The notes beneath the pieces are model-generated. The model was not told where the DNA came from. It saw only the letters and a list, made by a program, of their open reading frames with translations, and did no database searches. A stretch of 64,000 nucleotides of DNA from Paraglaciecola sp. (GTDB lineage: Bacteria; Pseudomonadota; Gammaproteobacteria; Enterobacterales; Alteromonadaceae): the NCBI GenBank assembly GCA_009993955.1, contig JAACSL010000011.1, forward strand, positions 1 to 64,000. The letters run 5' to 3'. Positions 1 through 9,564 of this stretch are shown here, in pieces; position 1 is the stretch's first letter; the number at the start of each line of letters is the position of its first letter. The position numbers were made by a program, and so were the translations under genes.

Positions 1-1
1 T

Positions 2-1846
2 TATCAGTACGTTGCCACGCAGTTACCGCATTTAACCATTGTGGTGTCGCCGCTATTGGCGCTCATCAAAGACCAACTGAGTTTTTTGCACAGCAAGGGT
101 ATTCATGCTGCGAGTATTGATTCTACCCTCAACCCTGAGCAAAACCGCGAGGTGATGCAAGCAGTGCGTAGTGGTGATTGTAAGATATTGATGGTCTCGG
201 TTGAACGTTTTAAGAATGAACGTTTTCGCCAATTTATTCAAAGTGTGGCTTTATCGATGTTGGTGATAGACGAAGCCCATTGTATTTCTGAGTGGGGGCA
301 TAATTTTCGACCAGACTATCTAAAATTGCCGCGTTATCAACAAGAACTCAAGATCCCATTGGTATTGTTATTAACCGCCACGGCCACCAAAAAAGTGAAA
401 CACGATATGGCACAGCGCTTTGCCATAGCGTCAAACGATATTGTGCAAACAGGCTTCTATCGCGCCAACCTAAACCTCGATGTTGTGCCCACTGCCTCCG
501 CTGACAAAGACCAACAACTCTTACACGTACTGCGGCAACAAACTTCACTTAATCCCACTAGTTCGGGCATTGTGTATGTAACGCTGCAAAAAACCGCTGA
601 GCAGGTTGCCCAACTATTGCAAGTTCAGGGTATGGCGGCCCAAGCCTACCACGCGGGCTTAAATGATGAACGTCGCCAGCGTATTCAACAGGATTTTATG
701 CAAGGCACTGTGCACGTTGTGGTGGCCACCATAGCCTTTGGCATGGGCATCGATAAAGCCGATATTCGGTTTGTCATTCACTACGATTTACCTAAATCCA
801 TTGAAAACTATAGCCAAGAAATTGGCCGCGCTGGGCGAGATGGGCAAGTGGCGCAGTGCAGCGTATTGGCTAATTTGGATGGTCTCACCACGGTGGAAAA
901 TTTTGTATATGGCGATACCCCAGATCAAGCAGCCATAGGGAGTGTTTTACTGCACATACAAGCAGCAGTGCAAAACGATGACTCTAAGCCACTAAATGCG
1001 GCAAATCCGCAATGGGAAATGCAAATAAACGATCTCTCTAATCTGAGTAATATTCGTCAATTACCTTTAAAAACCTTGTTAGTGCAACTTGAGTTGGCAG
1101 GGGTGATACAACCCTTGTATGCCTACTATGCAGAGTACCGACTGCGTTTTGTGCAAGGACAAAATGAAATTTTGCAGCAATTTACTGGCGAGCGGCAACG
1201 CTTTCTCACGGCCTTGTTTAAACATGTAGAGATGAAAAAAATCTGGGGGACTTTGCACTTCGATAACCTTTACGCAGACTACGGGGCGAGCCGCGATCGG
1301 GTTATCACGGCCTTAGACTACTTAGCCGAACAAGGATGGCTAGAGGTGCAAAGTAAAAGTATGACTGAGGTGTTTGCCGTGGACCTGGCACAACTCGCCA
1401 AACCTAGCTTGAGCGCAAAGCTCAGTGATTATTTTGCCCAAAACGAGGGAAGTGAGATCAAACGCATTGCCGCATTGGCAAGGTTCTTTGCTTTAGACAG
1501 TTGTCTGAGTTACAACTTATCTCGCTACTTCGACGATCACGCCGCGCCACAACACTGTGGCCATTGCAGTGTTTGCGCAGGACGGGTGGCGATTTTGCCT
1601 AAAACACCACAAAGCCCGATGCCCGACGACGAAGCCTTACGTGAAGCCATGCAACAATTGACGGAATTACTTGCGAGCAAACAACAAAACTCAGCGAGTT
1701 TAAGCACTTATTGCCGATTTTTAACCGGGATGACTACCCCTCAAACCAGTCGATTACGCCTCAGCCAGCTAAGCGGTTTTGCTTTATGTGCTCATCAGCC
1801 CTATGCCGTAGTACGTAACAAGCTATCCAGTCTTATCGCTAATTAA
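2..1846 (+). CDS. RecQ-family ATP-dependent DNA helicase, 5'-truncated by window edge
   Basis: ATP-dependent 3'-5' DNA helicase of the RecQ type, acting in recombination and repair. The frame is open from base 2, and the first visible residues lead into VVSPLLALIKDQ (helicase motif Ia), so the Walker A region lies upstream of the window; the GTG at 41 is internal, not the true start. Seen in order: the DEAH box in VIDEAHCISEWGHNFRP, the C-terminal RecA lobe with AFGMGIDKADIRFVIH, motif VI as QEIGRAGRDGQ, and a zinc-binding cluster ending CGHCSVCAG. The tail after the zinc domain is short and shows no obvious HRDC domain, so it is closer to RecQ-like paralogues than to full-length E. coli RecQ. 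A separate downstream promoter probably serves the RND genes, since a 170 bp gap follows. Confidence 0.9.
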   Translation, partial: YQYVATQLPHLTIVVSPLLALIKDQLSFLHSKGIHAASIDSTLNPEQNREVMQAVRSGDCKILMVSVERFKNERFRQFIQSVALSMLVIDEAHCISEWGHNFRPDYLKLPRYQQELKIPLVLLLTATATKKVKHDMAQRFAIASNDIVQTGFYRANLNLDVVPTASADKDQQLLHVLRQQTSLNPTSSGIVYVTLQKTAEQVAQLLQVQGMAAQAYHAGLNDERRQRIQQDFMQGTVHVVVATIAFGMGIDKADIRFVIHYDLPKSIENYSQEIGRAGRDGQVAQCSVLANLDGLTTVENFVYGDTPDQAAIGSVLLHIQAAVQNDDSKPLNAANPQWEMQINDLSNLSNIRQLPLKTLLVQLELAGVIQPLYAYYAEYRLRFVQGQNEILQQFTGERQRFLTALFKHVEMKKIWGTLHFDNLYADYGASRDRVITALDYLAEQGWLEVQSKSMTEVFAVDLAQLAKPSLSAKLSDYFAQNEGSEIKRIAALARFFALDSCLSYNLSRYFDDHAAPQHCGHCSVCAGRVAILPKTPQSPMPDDEALREAMQQLTELLASKQQNSASLSTYCRFLTGMTTPQTSRLRLSQLSGFALCAHQPYAVVRNKLSSLIAN

Positions 1847-2017
1847 ATGTCATAAAAAAATAATCAATACAAAGCGTTAGAACAAAAAATCAATATTAAG
1901 CACTGGCCACAAATTTGCATCTGGTTACATCTTGAACACAAATTCGTGACCTTTGACCCTCTGCAAAACGCGTAAAAAAGCGTAAATTAGCAGTCTTAAA
2001 AATTTTACGGAACCAGC

Positions 2018-3130
2018 ATGTCTTCTGTCTTGACCAAACTACGCCAACAACCTGCCTGGATAGCGTTGGCTATCGTGATTGTCTTAACCCTGTGGATTGC
2101 CTCAGGCATGTTGTTTGCGGGTGATGCAGCTAAAACCAACCCCAATAAGGTTGAAAAACACCATGTTTCCCCTTTAGTCAAAGTGACCGTCAGCCTTACA
2201 CATGCAGAGGAAGTTAATCGAGAAATTACCTTGTATGGACGCACAGAGCCTGATCGTATCGCGACCTTGCGTGCCGAGGTAAAAGGCCTCGTGCAGGAAA
2301 TTTACGTACAGGAAGGGCAGTTTGTTGCAGCAGGCGAGAAAATCCTGCGTCTAGAAAGTACCGATGCGGCTAATCGTCTGCTGTCTGCCAAGGCCATGTT
2401 AAAACAACGAGAAATGGAACTGGATGGCGCCAAATCGCTGGGCAAACAGGGTTATCAGTCGCAAGTTACCCTAGCACAGGCACAAGCCAATCTGGCGATG
2501 GCCCAAACTGAGGTGAACAATTTACAGTTGGCGATTAGCAAAGCGTTGATCACGGCGCCTTTTGCTGGGGTAGTTAATGAACGTTTTGTCGAAGTGGGTG
2601 ACCTGCTGCGTGATGGCGACCAAATTGCGTCCCTTGTCGATTTAGACCCCTTGGTCATTACCGCCAATGTAACGCAAGGTAATGTGCAAGGGTTGCAGGT
2701 TAACCAGCTTGCTGCTGGCCGTTTAGTGGGGGGAGAGATTGTTGAGGGTAAAGTGCGGTTTATTTCCAGCGTGTCTGAACCCGGCACCAATACCTTTAAA
2801 ATTGAAGTAGCGGTGCCCAATCCTGGGCAAAAACAATTGGCTGGTATGAGCACCGAACTGGCTCTCCCTCTGCAAAAAACCTGGGCAATACGCATCACGC
2901 CTTCCGTTATGGCCTTAGATGAAGAGGGCAACCTTGGGGTGAAAACCGTGGTAGATAAACACGTTAAATTCATTCCCATCGACATCGTTAAAAGTGATAG
3001 CCAAGGTGTGTGGCTAAGTGGCATGGGCCAACAAGCTGACATCATCACCTTGGGTCATGGTTTTGTGCGTGACGGTGACGAAGTAGACGCAGTATACGCG
3101 GATGAAACCAATCAGCAGGTTATTCAATGA
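2018..3130 (+). CDS. RND efflux periplasmic adaptor (membrane fusion protein)
   Basis: Periplasmic adaptor that couples an inner-membrane RND pump to an outer-membrane channel. About 370 residues: one N-terminal hydrophobic anchor (IALAIVIVLTLWIASGMLFA), then a lipoyl/barrel-sandwich half (AEVKGLVQEIYVQEGQFVAAGEKILRLE), a short alpha-helical hairpin around residues 115-175, the second lipoyl half (ALITAPFAGVVNERFVEVGDLLRDG) and a beta-barrel region. The ATG follows a CGGAA ribosome site. Its stop overlaps the pump gene start by 4 bases (ATGA), so the two are translationally coupled. No outer-membrane TolC-like gene is nearby, so the channel must be encoded elsewhere. Family is clear; substrate cannot be told. 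Confidence 0.9.
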   Translation: MSSVLTKLRQQPAWIALAIVIVLTLWIASGMLFAGDAAKTNPNKVEKHHVSPLVKVTVSLTHAEEVNREITLYGRTEPDRIATLRAEVKGLVQEIYVQEGQFVAAGEKILRLESTDAANRLLSAKAMLKQREMELDGAKSLGKQGYQSQVTLAQAQANLAMAQTEVNNLQLAISKALITAPFAGVVNERFVEVGDLLRDGDQIASLVDLDPLVITANVTQGNVQGLQVNQLAAGRLVGGEIVEGKVRFISSVSEPGTNTFKIEVAVPNPGQKQLAGMSTELALPLQKTWAIRITPSVMALDEEGNLGVKTVVDKHVKFIPIDIVKSDSQGVWLSGMGQQADIITLGHGFVRDGDEVDAVYADETNQQVIQ

Positions 3131-6100
3131 ACGCACTCATTCAAGCTGCGTTAGAACGCAGTCGCACGGTACTGATGATGTTTGTATTGTTGATCATTGC
3201 GGGTGCGGTGACCTATGCCACCATTCCCCGTGAGTCTAATCCAGACGTGCCAATCCCCGTGATCTATGTGTCTATTGTGCACGATGGTATCTCGCCAGAA
3301 GACGCGGAGCGTATGTTGGTCAAACCCATGGAACGTGAACTGCGTTCCATCGATGGCATCAAAGAGATGAAGGCCACTGCCGGTGAGGGTTTTGCCAACA
3401 TCACTATGGAGTTTTTTCCGGGTTTAGATTCGCAGGCTGCCCTGGCCGATGTGCGTGACAAAGTGACAGTTGCCCGCGCCAAATTGCCTTCAGAAACCGA
3501 AGAACCCACCATTCATGAAGTGACCATGGCCGGTCAGCAAGCGGCCATTACCGTGGTATTGGCAGGACCAATCTCTGAACGCGCGTTATTGGTGGTAGCC
3601 CGAGAACTGAAAAATCGTTTAGAGAGCATGAGTGAAGTGCTGGAAGTAGAAGTGGGGGGCGATCGCGAAGACATCGTGGAAATCGTGGTCGATCCTCTGT
3701 TGATGGAAAGTTATGGCCTCGATCAAAACGATATCTTTAATCTACTCTCGCGCAATAACCGTTTAGTGCCTGCCGGCACCATGGACAATGGCAAGGGCAG
3801 TTTTGCGGTGAAAGTGCCCTCGGTATTTGAATCAGTTAAAGACGTGATGGAACAGCCAGTCAAAGTTCAGGGTGACAGTGTGATCACCTTTGCCGATGTG
3901 GCTCAGGTGCGCCGTTCCTACAAAGATCCCAACAGTTTTGCCCGTTTAAATGGCGATGCATCGGTTTCGTTAGAAGTAAAAAAACGCCCCGGTGAAAATA
4001 TGTTAGATACCGTGGCCAAGGTCAAAGCTTTGATTGCAGAGGCGCAACAATCGTCTATTTGGCCAGCCAGTATCAATGTGAGCTACACGGGTGACCAAAG
4101 TGTTGACGTGAATATGATGTTAAACGATCTGCAAAATAACGTGTCTAGCGCCATTATTCTGGTGGCGGTGGTGATCGTGGCCATCTTAGGGCTACGCACC
4201 GCCTTGCTGGTGGGGGTGTCTATTCCCGGTTCGTTTTTAACCGGTATTCTGATCATTGCCATGTTTGGTTATACCCTCAACATGGTGGTGTTGTTTTCCT
4301 TGATCATGGCCGTGGGCATGCTGGTGGATGGGGCCATTGTCGTCACCGAATACGCTGACCGCTGCATGAGTGAGGGCATGGACAAGAAAAAAGCCTATGG
4401 CTTGGCTGCCCAGCGCATGGCTTGGCCAATTACCGCTTCAACCGCCACCACCCTTGCGGCGTTTGCCCCTTTAATGTTCTGGCCGGGCATGATGGGTGAG
4501 TTCATGAAATATCTCCCCTTTACGTTGATTGCAGTGTTATCCGCATCTTTGGTGATGGCGCTGATTTTTGTGCCTGTACTCGGTGGAGTATTTGGTAAGC
4601 CGCGTTATGTGTCAGAAGCCTCGCGTCAGCAATTATTGCAAGCGGAAAGCGGCGATATCCGTCACTTGAGTGGTTTGACAGGTAAATACGTGAATACCTT
4701 GGCCGTGGCCATTGAGCACCCGTGGAAAATCTTGGGGGCCGCCATCGTCATCGCGATCTTATCGTTCACTGCTTTTGCCATGTCAGGTCTGGGTGTGCAG
4801 TTTTTCCCCAATGTCGACAGTCCAGGCATAAACATCACCGTGCGGTCATCCGGCGACATGTCGATTTACGAAAAAGATGCCATTATCCGCGATGTGGAAC
4901 GACGTTTAATCGATATGGAAGAAATCGAAACCTTGTATGAGCGCACAGGCGGACGTGACCAAATCGGTTACCTACGCATGAACTTGGTTGATTGGCATTA
5001 TCGCCCCCATTCTGACGAGGTGCTCAAAGAAACCCAGCAACGTCTGAAAGGTATTCCGGGTTTGGATATCGAGATTTCACCCGATCAAAATGGGCCTCAA
5101 TCGGGTAAGGATCTGCAAATTCAGTTGTCGTCACGCTTCCCTGAATTGTTAGATGAAGCAACCCTGAAAATTCGTGCGGCCTTGGATGCTAACGACAAAT
5201 TCACCTCCATCAGCGATACCGCGTCCAAACCCGGCATTGAGTGGCAACTTAAGGTTAACCGCAGTGATGCAGCACGGTTTGGGGCTGATGCCACCTTAGT
5301 GGGCAGTACCGTACAGTTTGTCACCAACGGTTTAAAAATTGGCGAATATCGCCCAGATGACGTGGATGATGAATTAGACATTCGTGTGCGTTACCCGGTT
5401 GACTCGCGCTACATCGGCAAACTCGATGAACTTAGAATGAAAACCGCCACTGGCATGGTGCCAATCGGTAATTTTGTAGAGCGCACGCCGCAGCCAAAAA
5501 CCGATTTAATCCGCCACATTGACAGTGAACGGGTATTGACCGTGGAGGCGAACATGGTGCCCGGTGAGCAACTCAGTCACGAACTGCCCCTATTGCAGGC
5601 GCAGTTGCCAGAACTGGGCATCGATCCGCGGGTGAGCTTGTCGATCAAAGGTCAAAATGAACAACAAGATGAGTCAGAAACCTTCTTAAAAAATGCGTTT
5701 TTGGTCGCCCTGTTTGTGATGGCGATTATTTTAGTGACCCAATTCAATAGCTTCTACCAAGCATTTTTAATTTTGAGTGCGGTGTTGTTCTCCACTGTTG
5801 GGGTGTTTTTGGGATTAGTGATTTTCCAAAAACCCTTTGGCATTGTTATGTCAGGAATAGGCGTGATTGCCTTGGCTGGTATTGTAGTCAACAACAACAT
5901 TGTATTGATTGATACTTACAATATTCTGCGTAAAGAAGGGTTCGCCCCCATGGAAGCGATATTGCGCACTGGCGCGCAACGTTTGCGCCCCGTAATGCTC
6001 ACCACCGTTACCACCATTTTGGGTTTGTTACCCATGGTCGCTGAAATCAACATCGACTTTATTGGGCGTAATGTAGACATTGGCGGTCCTTCCACCGAAT

Positions 6101-6264
6101 GGTGGTCACAGCTCGCCACAGCGGTAGCGGGTGGTTTGGCCTTTGCTACCTTGTTAACCCTGGTTTTGACCCCGTGTATGCTGGCTCTCAAAGCCCGTGG
6201 TGAAGAGCGACAAGCCTTAAAAAAGGCACACGCACAACAGGGTGAATTGGTCAGCGTGAAATAA
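3127..6264 (+). CDS. RND efflux transporter permease (AcrB/HAE family)
   Basis: Inner-membrane proton-driven efflux pump of 1045 residues, the usual RND length, with TM1 followed by a large periplasmic loop, a TM2-6 block around residues 330-470, TM7, a second loop and a TM8-12 block at the C-terminus. Two proton-relay positions differ from AcrB: the usual VDD in TM4 is VDG here (Asp401-Gly402), and the TM10 lysine position reads GIVVNNNIVLID (Asn922). Both changes occur together and the surrounding sequence is intact, so this looks like a subfamily trait, not decay. Coupled by a 4-base overlap to the adaptor upstream. Substrate unknown; drug, dye or lipid-like compounds are possible. Confidence 0.92.
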   Translation: MNALIQAALERSRTVLMMFVLLIIAGAVTYATIPRESNPDVPIPVIYVSIVHDGISPEDAERMLVKPMERELRSIDGIKEMKATAGEGFANITMEFFPGLDSQAALADVRDKVTVARAKLPSETEEPTIHEVTMAGQQAAITVVLAGPISERALLVVARELKNRLESMSEVLEVEVGGDREDIVEIVVDPLLMESYGLDQNDIFNLLSRNNRLVPAGTMDNGKGSFAVKVPSVFESVKDVMEQPVKVQGDSVITFADVAQVRRSYKDPNSFARLNGDASVSLEVKKRPGENMLDTVAKVKALIAEAQQSSIWPASINVSYTGDQSVDVNMMLNDLQNNVSSAIILVAVVIVAILGLRTALLVGVSIPGSFLTGILIIAMFGYTLNMVVLFSLIMAVGMLVDGAIVVTEYADRCMSEGMDKKKAYGLAAQRMAWPITASTATTLAAFAPLMFWPGMMGEFMKYLPFTLIAVLSASLVMALIFVPVLGGVFGKPRYVSEASRQQLLQAESGDIRHLSGLTGKYVNTLAVAIEHPWKILGAAIVIAILSFTAFAMSGLGVQFFPNVDSPGINITVRSSGDMSIYEKDAIIRDVERRLIDMEEIETLYERTGGRDQIGYLRMNLVDWHYRPHSDEVLKETQQRLKGIPGLDIEISPDQNGPQSGKDLQIQLSSRFPELLDEATLKIRAALDANDKFTSISDTASKPGIEWQLKVNRSDAARFGADATLVGSTVQFVTNGLKIGEYRPDDVDDELDIRVRYPVDSRYIGKLDELRMKTATGMVPIGNFVERTPQPKTDLIRHIDSERVLTVEANMVPGEQLSHELPLLQAQLPELGIDPRVSLSIKGQNEQQDESETFLKNAFLVALFVMAIILVTQFNSFYQAFLILSAVLFSTVGVFLGLVIFQKPFGIVMSGIGVIALAGIVVNNNIVLIDTYNILRKEGFAPMEAILRTGAQRLRPVMLTTVTTILGLLPMVAEINIDFIGRNVDIGGPSTEWWSQLATAVAGGLAFATLLTLVLTPCMLALKARGEERQALKKAHAQQGELVSVK

Positions 6265-6272
6265 CTGCGTTT

Positions 6273-6347
6273 GCCGGGCAGTGTGTGGGCATGCCACGCA
6301 CTGTTGGCGGCTACTGTCAGTCATGATGTGATCGAGTCACTCACATC
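6273..6347 (+). terminator. Two adjacent hairpins after the RND operon
   Basis: The first hairpin pairs CAGTG-T-GTGG (6279-6288) with CCAC-G-CACTG (6294-6303) around a GCATG loop, flanked by GCC/GGC. The second pairs GATGTGA (6325-6331) with TCACATC (6341-6347). Neither is followed by a T-run, so a Rho-independent terminator is not proven. They sit between the RND stop and tRNA-Leu and may end or protect the RND transcript. Confidence 0.4.
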
Positions 6348-6428
6348 GCTTCCGATTTATTTTCCGTGGTATTTTACAAAAAAGGGCTTTCGTTCAATTC
6401 ACAAAATCGGTAGTATCAGCGCCGCTTT

Positions 6429-6515
6429 GCAGATGTGGTGGAATTGGTAGACACGCTAGCTTCAGGTGCTAGTGGCTTAACGGCCGTGGGAGTTCGAGTC
6501 TCCCCATCTGCACCA
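6429..6515 (+). tRNA. tRNA-Leu (anticodon CAG)
   Basis: Class II tRNA of 87 nt with encoded CCA. Acceptor strands GCAGATG (6429-6435) and CATCTGC (6505-6511) pair fully; the discriminator is A at 6512. The anticodon stem CTAGC/GCTAG encloses loop TTCAGGT, giving anticodon CAG. A variable arm and the T-arm GTTCGAGTC follow. Very similar to E. coli tRNA-Leu(CAG). Confidence 0.97.
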
Positions 6516-6737
6516 ACAAATTCAAAATATGGCTTAGTTAACCCAATAATTAAGCTCTCCTTGGTTTTTCGCTGTAAAAAGCACTCCTGCCTTTGTAATT
6601 CAGCTGTAAGTTTTTTGTATTTTATATTGATTCTCATGCCATTAAGTGTGACAAAAGTATGGCAACAAAATAATCATCAGATTGTGCTGCGTCGATACGC
6701 ATTCAAGTCATCAAAAATTCCACTTGGAGCTGAACAA

Positions 6738-7142
6738 ATGGCCACTAAAAGAGCATCTTCGGTGCATGAAGATCCCACCATCATTAACCTTTTAGAGAAA
6801 ATGCCAAGCCATGTTCGGCAATCATTTAATGAAGAACAATTAGCCCATCTTCGCAACGCGTTAGTCGGGCGCAAGTGGCAGCATCATGCCCTCGATATGC
6901 GCGGCACGGTGCCATGGTTTAACTATCGCTATTATTATGTGGTGATTGCCGGCAAGAATAAACGACAACTCAGCCGCACTGAAAAACAGGTTTCAAGTTT
7001 TATGATGGCTGCTTTTGTCACCGTCTTGCTGACACTCTCCACGCTGTTTGGCTTGTTGCTGTTATATCTGCTCAAATCAGCCTTAGGTATCAATTTATTT
7101 GAAGACTTTTCCCTTGGCATTTGGGGCTGGTTTCGTTCCTAA
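6738..7142 (+). CDS. Small conserved-looking protein with one or two C-terminal membrane helices
   Basis: 134 residues; no family recognised with certainty. The N-terminal half is soluble and polar (HEDPTIINLLEKMPSHVRQSFNEEQLAHLRNAL), with a basic patch GRKWQHHALDMRG leading into a tyrosine-rich stretch FNYRYYYVV. A long hydrophobic helix at about residues 90-118 (FVTVLLTLSTLFGLLLLYLL) makes it a likely inner-membrane protein. The start was set at the ATG at 6738, which has GGAG nine bases upstream; the same frame runs back into tRNA-Leu but that part is tRNA sequence. It stands alone between the tRNA and a convergent regulator gene. Function unknown. Confidence 0.7.
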   Translation: MATKRASSVHEDPTIINLLEKMPSHVRQSFNEEQLAHLRNALVGRKWQHHALDMRGTVPWFNYRYYYVVIAGKNKRQLSRTEKQVSSFMMAAFVTVLLTLSTLFGLLLLYLLKSALGINLFEDFSLGIWGWFRS

Positions 7143-7314
7143 ACGCGTAGGATAGTTTGGTCGGTGAAACAATCTTGGATGCAAAAGGCAAACTCAATGC
7201 AGAGTTAGGGTTGACGCCGAGGTTAAGTCCTTACTAGCGAAAGATTAGCGTCAGCCACGCAGATACCTGTAGACTCTTCAGCAGCAAAGGATTGGCGTGA
7301 ACAGCAATAGCCAT

Positions 7315-8430
7315 TTATTCAGCAGCGGCTTGGCCCATCGTGCTGGCATAAGACAGGCGATATTCGTTTGGCGTAGCGCCAAAGGCGGCTTTAAATGCTC
7401 GACTAAATGGCCCTACTGAAGCAAAGCCACTTTCTAATCCAACTACCAGAACTGGCCAATGCAGACAGTTAGGATCCTCTAGTAAGGTTTTCGCGTGGTT
7501 AATGCGTAAGGCATTGATAAATTGATTAAAGTTACGTGCATCGAGCTGTTCACGTAACACGCGACTCACACGATACTCAGACACATTAAATTGCCGGGCA
7601 ACATCCGCCACTTTCAGTCCTGACTCTAAGTACCAGCGTTGGGTAACGAGCAATTGTTTAATCTGCATGCCTAGATATAGATCATCCTGGCTTAGATTTT
7701 TCTCTGTATCGCAGGGTGGCGATGAAAAAGCTTGTATCTTGACTTTACTATCTGCATCTTTTGCATGAACGTTTTTTGACGAATGCTGCCAGATTATCAA
7801 GCCCTGGGTGACAATTAACATCAATAAGGCAGCTAGTCCATTGACCACAAGTTGCACGGATTCTCCCGCAAAAACGGCGTGGTAGGCTTTGGCCAACACC
7901 ATACAACTCAGTACGGCTAGGGCGTAAGTGCTGACAAAAATTAATGCTTGCCAGCGCGGCGCACCATGTTTCGACGATAAACCACGACAGCCTTCCCAGC
8001 ATGTCAGCAATAACATGCCTGACGACAAAAGTGCGACCAAGTGACCGATAACCGCCTGCAAGGGAACAATAAAGGCGCTGTCAAAAACATGGCTTTCTTG
8101 AATAAATTGCAAGCCTTGTGAGCAAGCTATTAAGCTTGCCACCGATGCAGCTAGTGCAAGGTGGCGCCACGCAATGGCGTTTTTAACGCGAAACATCGCC
8201 CTTGCGACTAACCAAAACCCATTGCAGGTGGCACAGGCCCCAAGACCAATTAAATACTGATAGGCCCCTACTTTGTCTGCACTTAATTGTTGGGCGGCCA
8301 TCATGGCAATTGATCCACAAAAAACGGCAAAACATAAATGTACGGCGGTTTTGTGGCGAACAGCCACCTGCGCCAATAACAAGGCAAGGCTGGTGGCAAG
8401 AACGAGACTAAAAATAATAGTGGGGTACAT
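7315..8430 (-). CDS. AraC-type transcriptional regulator with membrane-spanning N-terminus
   Basis: One-component regulator. About 235 N-terminal residues form six or seven hydrophobic helices beginning MYPTIIFSLVLATSLALLLAQVAV; the C-terminal 100 residues are an AraC/XylS double helix-turn-helix (LKVADVARQFNVSEYRVSRVLRE, then VLVVGLESGFASVGPFSRAFKAAFGATPNEYR). Start set at the ATG at 8430, directly before the first membrane helix; an in-frame ATG 45 codons upstream would add a non-hydrophobic leader and is less likely. It is divergent from the DUF2306 protein across about 220 bp, so it probably controls that gene and itself. A membrane-bound AraC protein senses something in or across the membrane; the ligand is unknown. 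Confidence 0.85.
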   Translation of the reverse strand: MYPTIIFSLVLATSLALLLAQVAVRHKTAVHLCFAVFCGSIAMMAAQQLSADKVGAYQYLIGLGACATCNGFWLVARAMFRVKNAIAWRHLALAASVASLIACSQGLQFIQESHVFDSAFIVPLQAVIGHLVALLSSGMLLLTCWEGCRGLSSKHGAPRWQALIFVSTYALAVLSCMVLAKAYHAVFAGESVQLVVNGLAALLMLIVTQGLIIWQHSSKNVHAKDADSKVKIQAFSSPPCDTEKNLSQDDLYLGMQIKQLLVTQRWYLESGLKVADVARQFNVSEYRVSRVLREQLDARNFNQFINALRINHAKTLLEDPNCLHWPVLVVGLESGFASVGPFSRAFKAAFGATPNEYRLSYASTMGQAAAE

Positions 8431-8654
8431 ACAGCAAACTAATTTCGCAGACGAGCCTGCATGGTAGTGGCTTATGTGGTGAAGGGTCAAACCTACTTTG
8501 TTGCCGCTTGTGTCTGAAGCCAGATAGCTCAGTGAATGTCGCTTAAAAAGCGTTAACTTAGGCAAAACTGTAGGCCGAATTTAAAATTCGGCGCGCTGTG
8601 CTTGAAAAAATCTTACACCATCTGCCTACGATTAATCATAGTAGAGAATGTTGT

Positions 8655-9512
8655 ATGTTGAATTTAGTGACGCGCACATGGCGCGATATGATCCTTGCTA
8701 ATAGTCCAAGCGCTGCAGACAGAGCCTTGCGAATGGGAGTGGCCAGTTGGCTTACCATAGCGTTAGTTGGACAGTGGATTTTTGCTTGTTATATTTTTAT
8801 CGTTTATGCCATACCAGTTGCAGGCGGTGACTTCGCCTTAACTCGGCTGAGCCACCCAATAACCGGTTATGTGGAGAGTGATACGATGGGCAACGTATTG
8901 TATTTTTCCCACGTCATCCCTGCTGCCATTCTCAGCATGGCTGGTGTACTGCAGATTATCCCCGCGTTAAGGCAACAATATCCTGTGTTGCATCGTTGGA
9001 GCGGCCGTCTGTTTTTAAGCCTAGGTTTATGTGGTGCCATAGGCGGCTTGTATTTGACTTGGGGACGAGACTCTCGACTCAGTGACTTTGGCGCTATTGG
9101 TATTACGCTAAATGGTCTGCTCATTCCTATTGCGGTGTATCTGGCATGGCATTATGCTCGGCTGCGGCGATTTGCTGTGCATCGTCGTTGGGCCATTCAA
9201 GCATTTCTGCTGGTTAACGGGGTTTGGACGTTTCGGCTTTATCTCATGGGCTGGTATATCATCAATCAAGGGCCAAATGGCAACACCAAACAACTAGACG
9301 GCCCCGCAGACATTGTCTTGTCTTTTGCCTGCTACTTATTGCCTATGGCTGTGTCTGGCTTGGTCTTTTGGGCCGAACACAAAAAGCACACAATACTAAC
9401 GTGGGGGGTGAGTGGCATTATGATGTTAGGCAGTATCATCACGCTTTTTGGGGTCATTGCCGCTACGTTTGCTATGTGGATGCCTCCCATTCAAGCCGTA
9501 CTGGCTGCCTAA
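8655..9512 (+). CDS. DUF2306-type membrane protein
   Basis: Integral membrane protein of about 285 residues with seven or so hydrophobic helices. Pattern fits the DUF2306 family: a conserved YFSHVIPAAILSMAGVLQIIPALRQQYPVLHRWSGRLFL segment (histidines near the membrane surface), then RFAVHRRWAIQAFLLVNGVWTFRLYLM. Members are found across proteobacteria but the biochemical role is not established; paired histidines have led to guesses of haem or metal binding. Start placed at the ATG at 8655 (MLNLVTRTW); an in-frame ATG at 8598 is possible. Divergent from the AraC-type regulator and convergent with the acyltransferase gene. Confidence 0.75.
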   Translation: MLNLVTRTWRDMILANSPSAADRALRMGVASWLTIALVGQWIFACYIFIVYAIPVAGGDFALTRLSHPITGYVESDTMGNVLYFSHVIPAAILSMAGVLQIIPALRQQYPVLHRWSGRLFLSLGLCGAIGGLYLTWGRDSRLSDFGAIGITLNGLLIPIAVYLAWHYARLRRFAVHRRWAIQAFLLVNGVWTFRLYLMGWYIINQGPNGNTKQLDGPADIVLSFACYLLPMAVSGLVFWAEHKKHTILTWGVSGIMMLGSIITLFGVIAATFAMWMPPIQAVLAA

Positions 9513-9526
9513 GGTTTTGCCTGTCT

Positions 9527-9552
9527 GGCTGCCGCAACCATCTGCGGCAGCC
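9527..9552. terminator. Strong hairpin between convergent genes
   Basis: GGCTGCCGCA (9527-9536) pairs perfectly with TGCGGCAGCC (9543-9552) around a six-base loop. It lies in the 52 bp between two convergent genes. The T-run is weak (ATTTAACC), so it may act as a shared transcription end with limited intrinsic strength. Confidence 0.6.
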
Positions 9553-9564
9553 ATTTAACCCACC

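Noticed and set aside
6325-6347. CRP site
   Set aside because: TGTGA and TCACA are present but separated by nine bases instead of six.
6435-6737. Open frame that would extend the small membrane protein back through tRNA-Leu
   Set aside because: The first 25 or so residues are tRNA sequence; the ATG at 6738 has a proper ribosome site.
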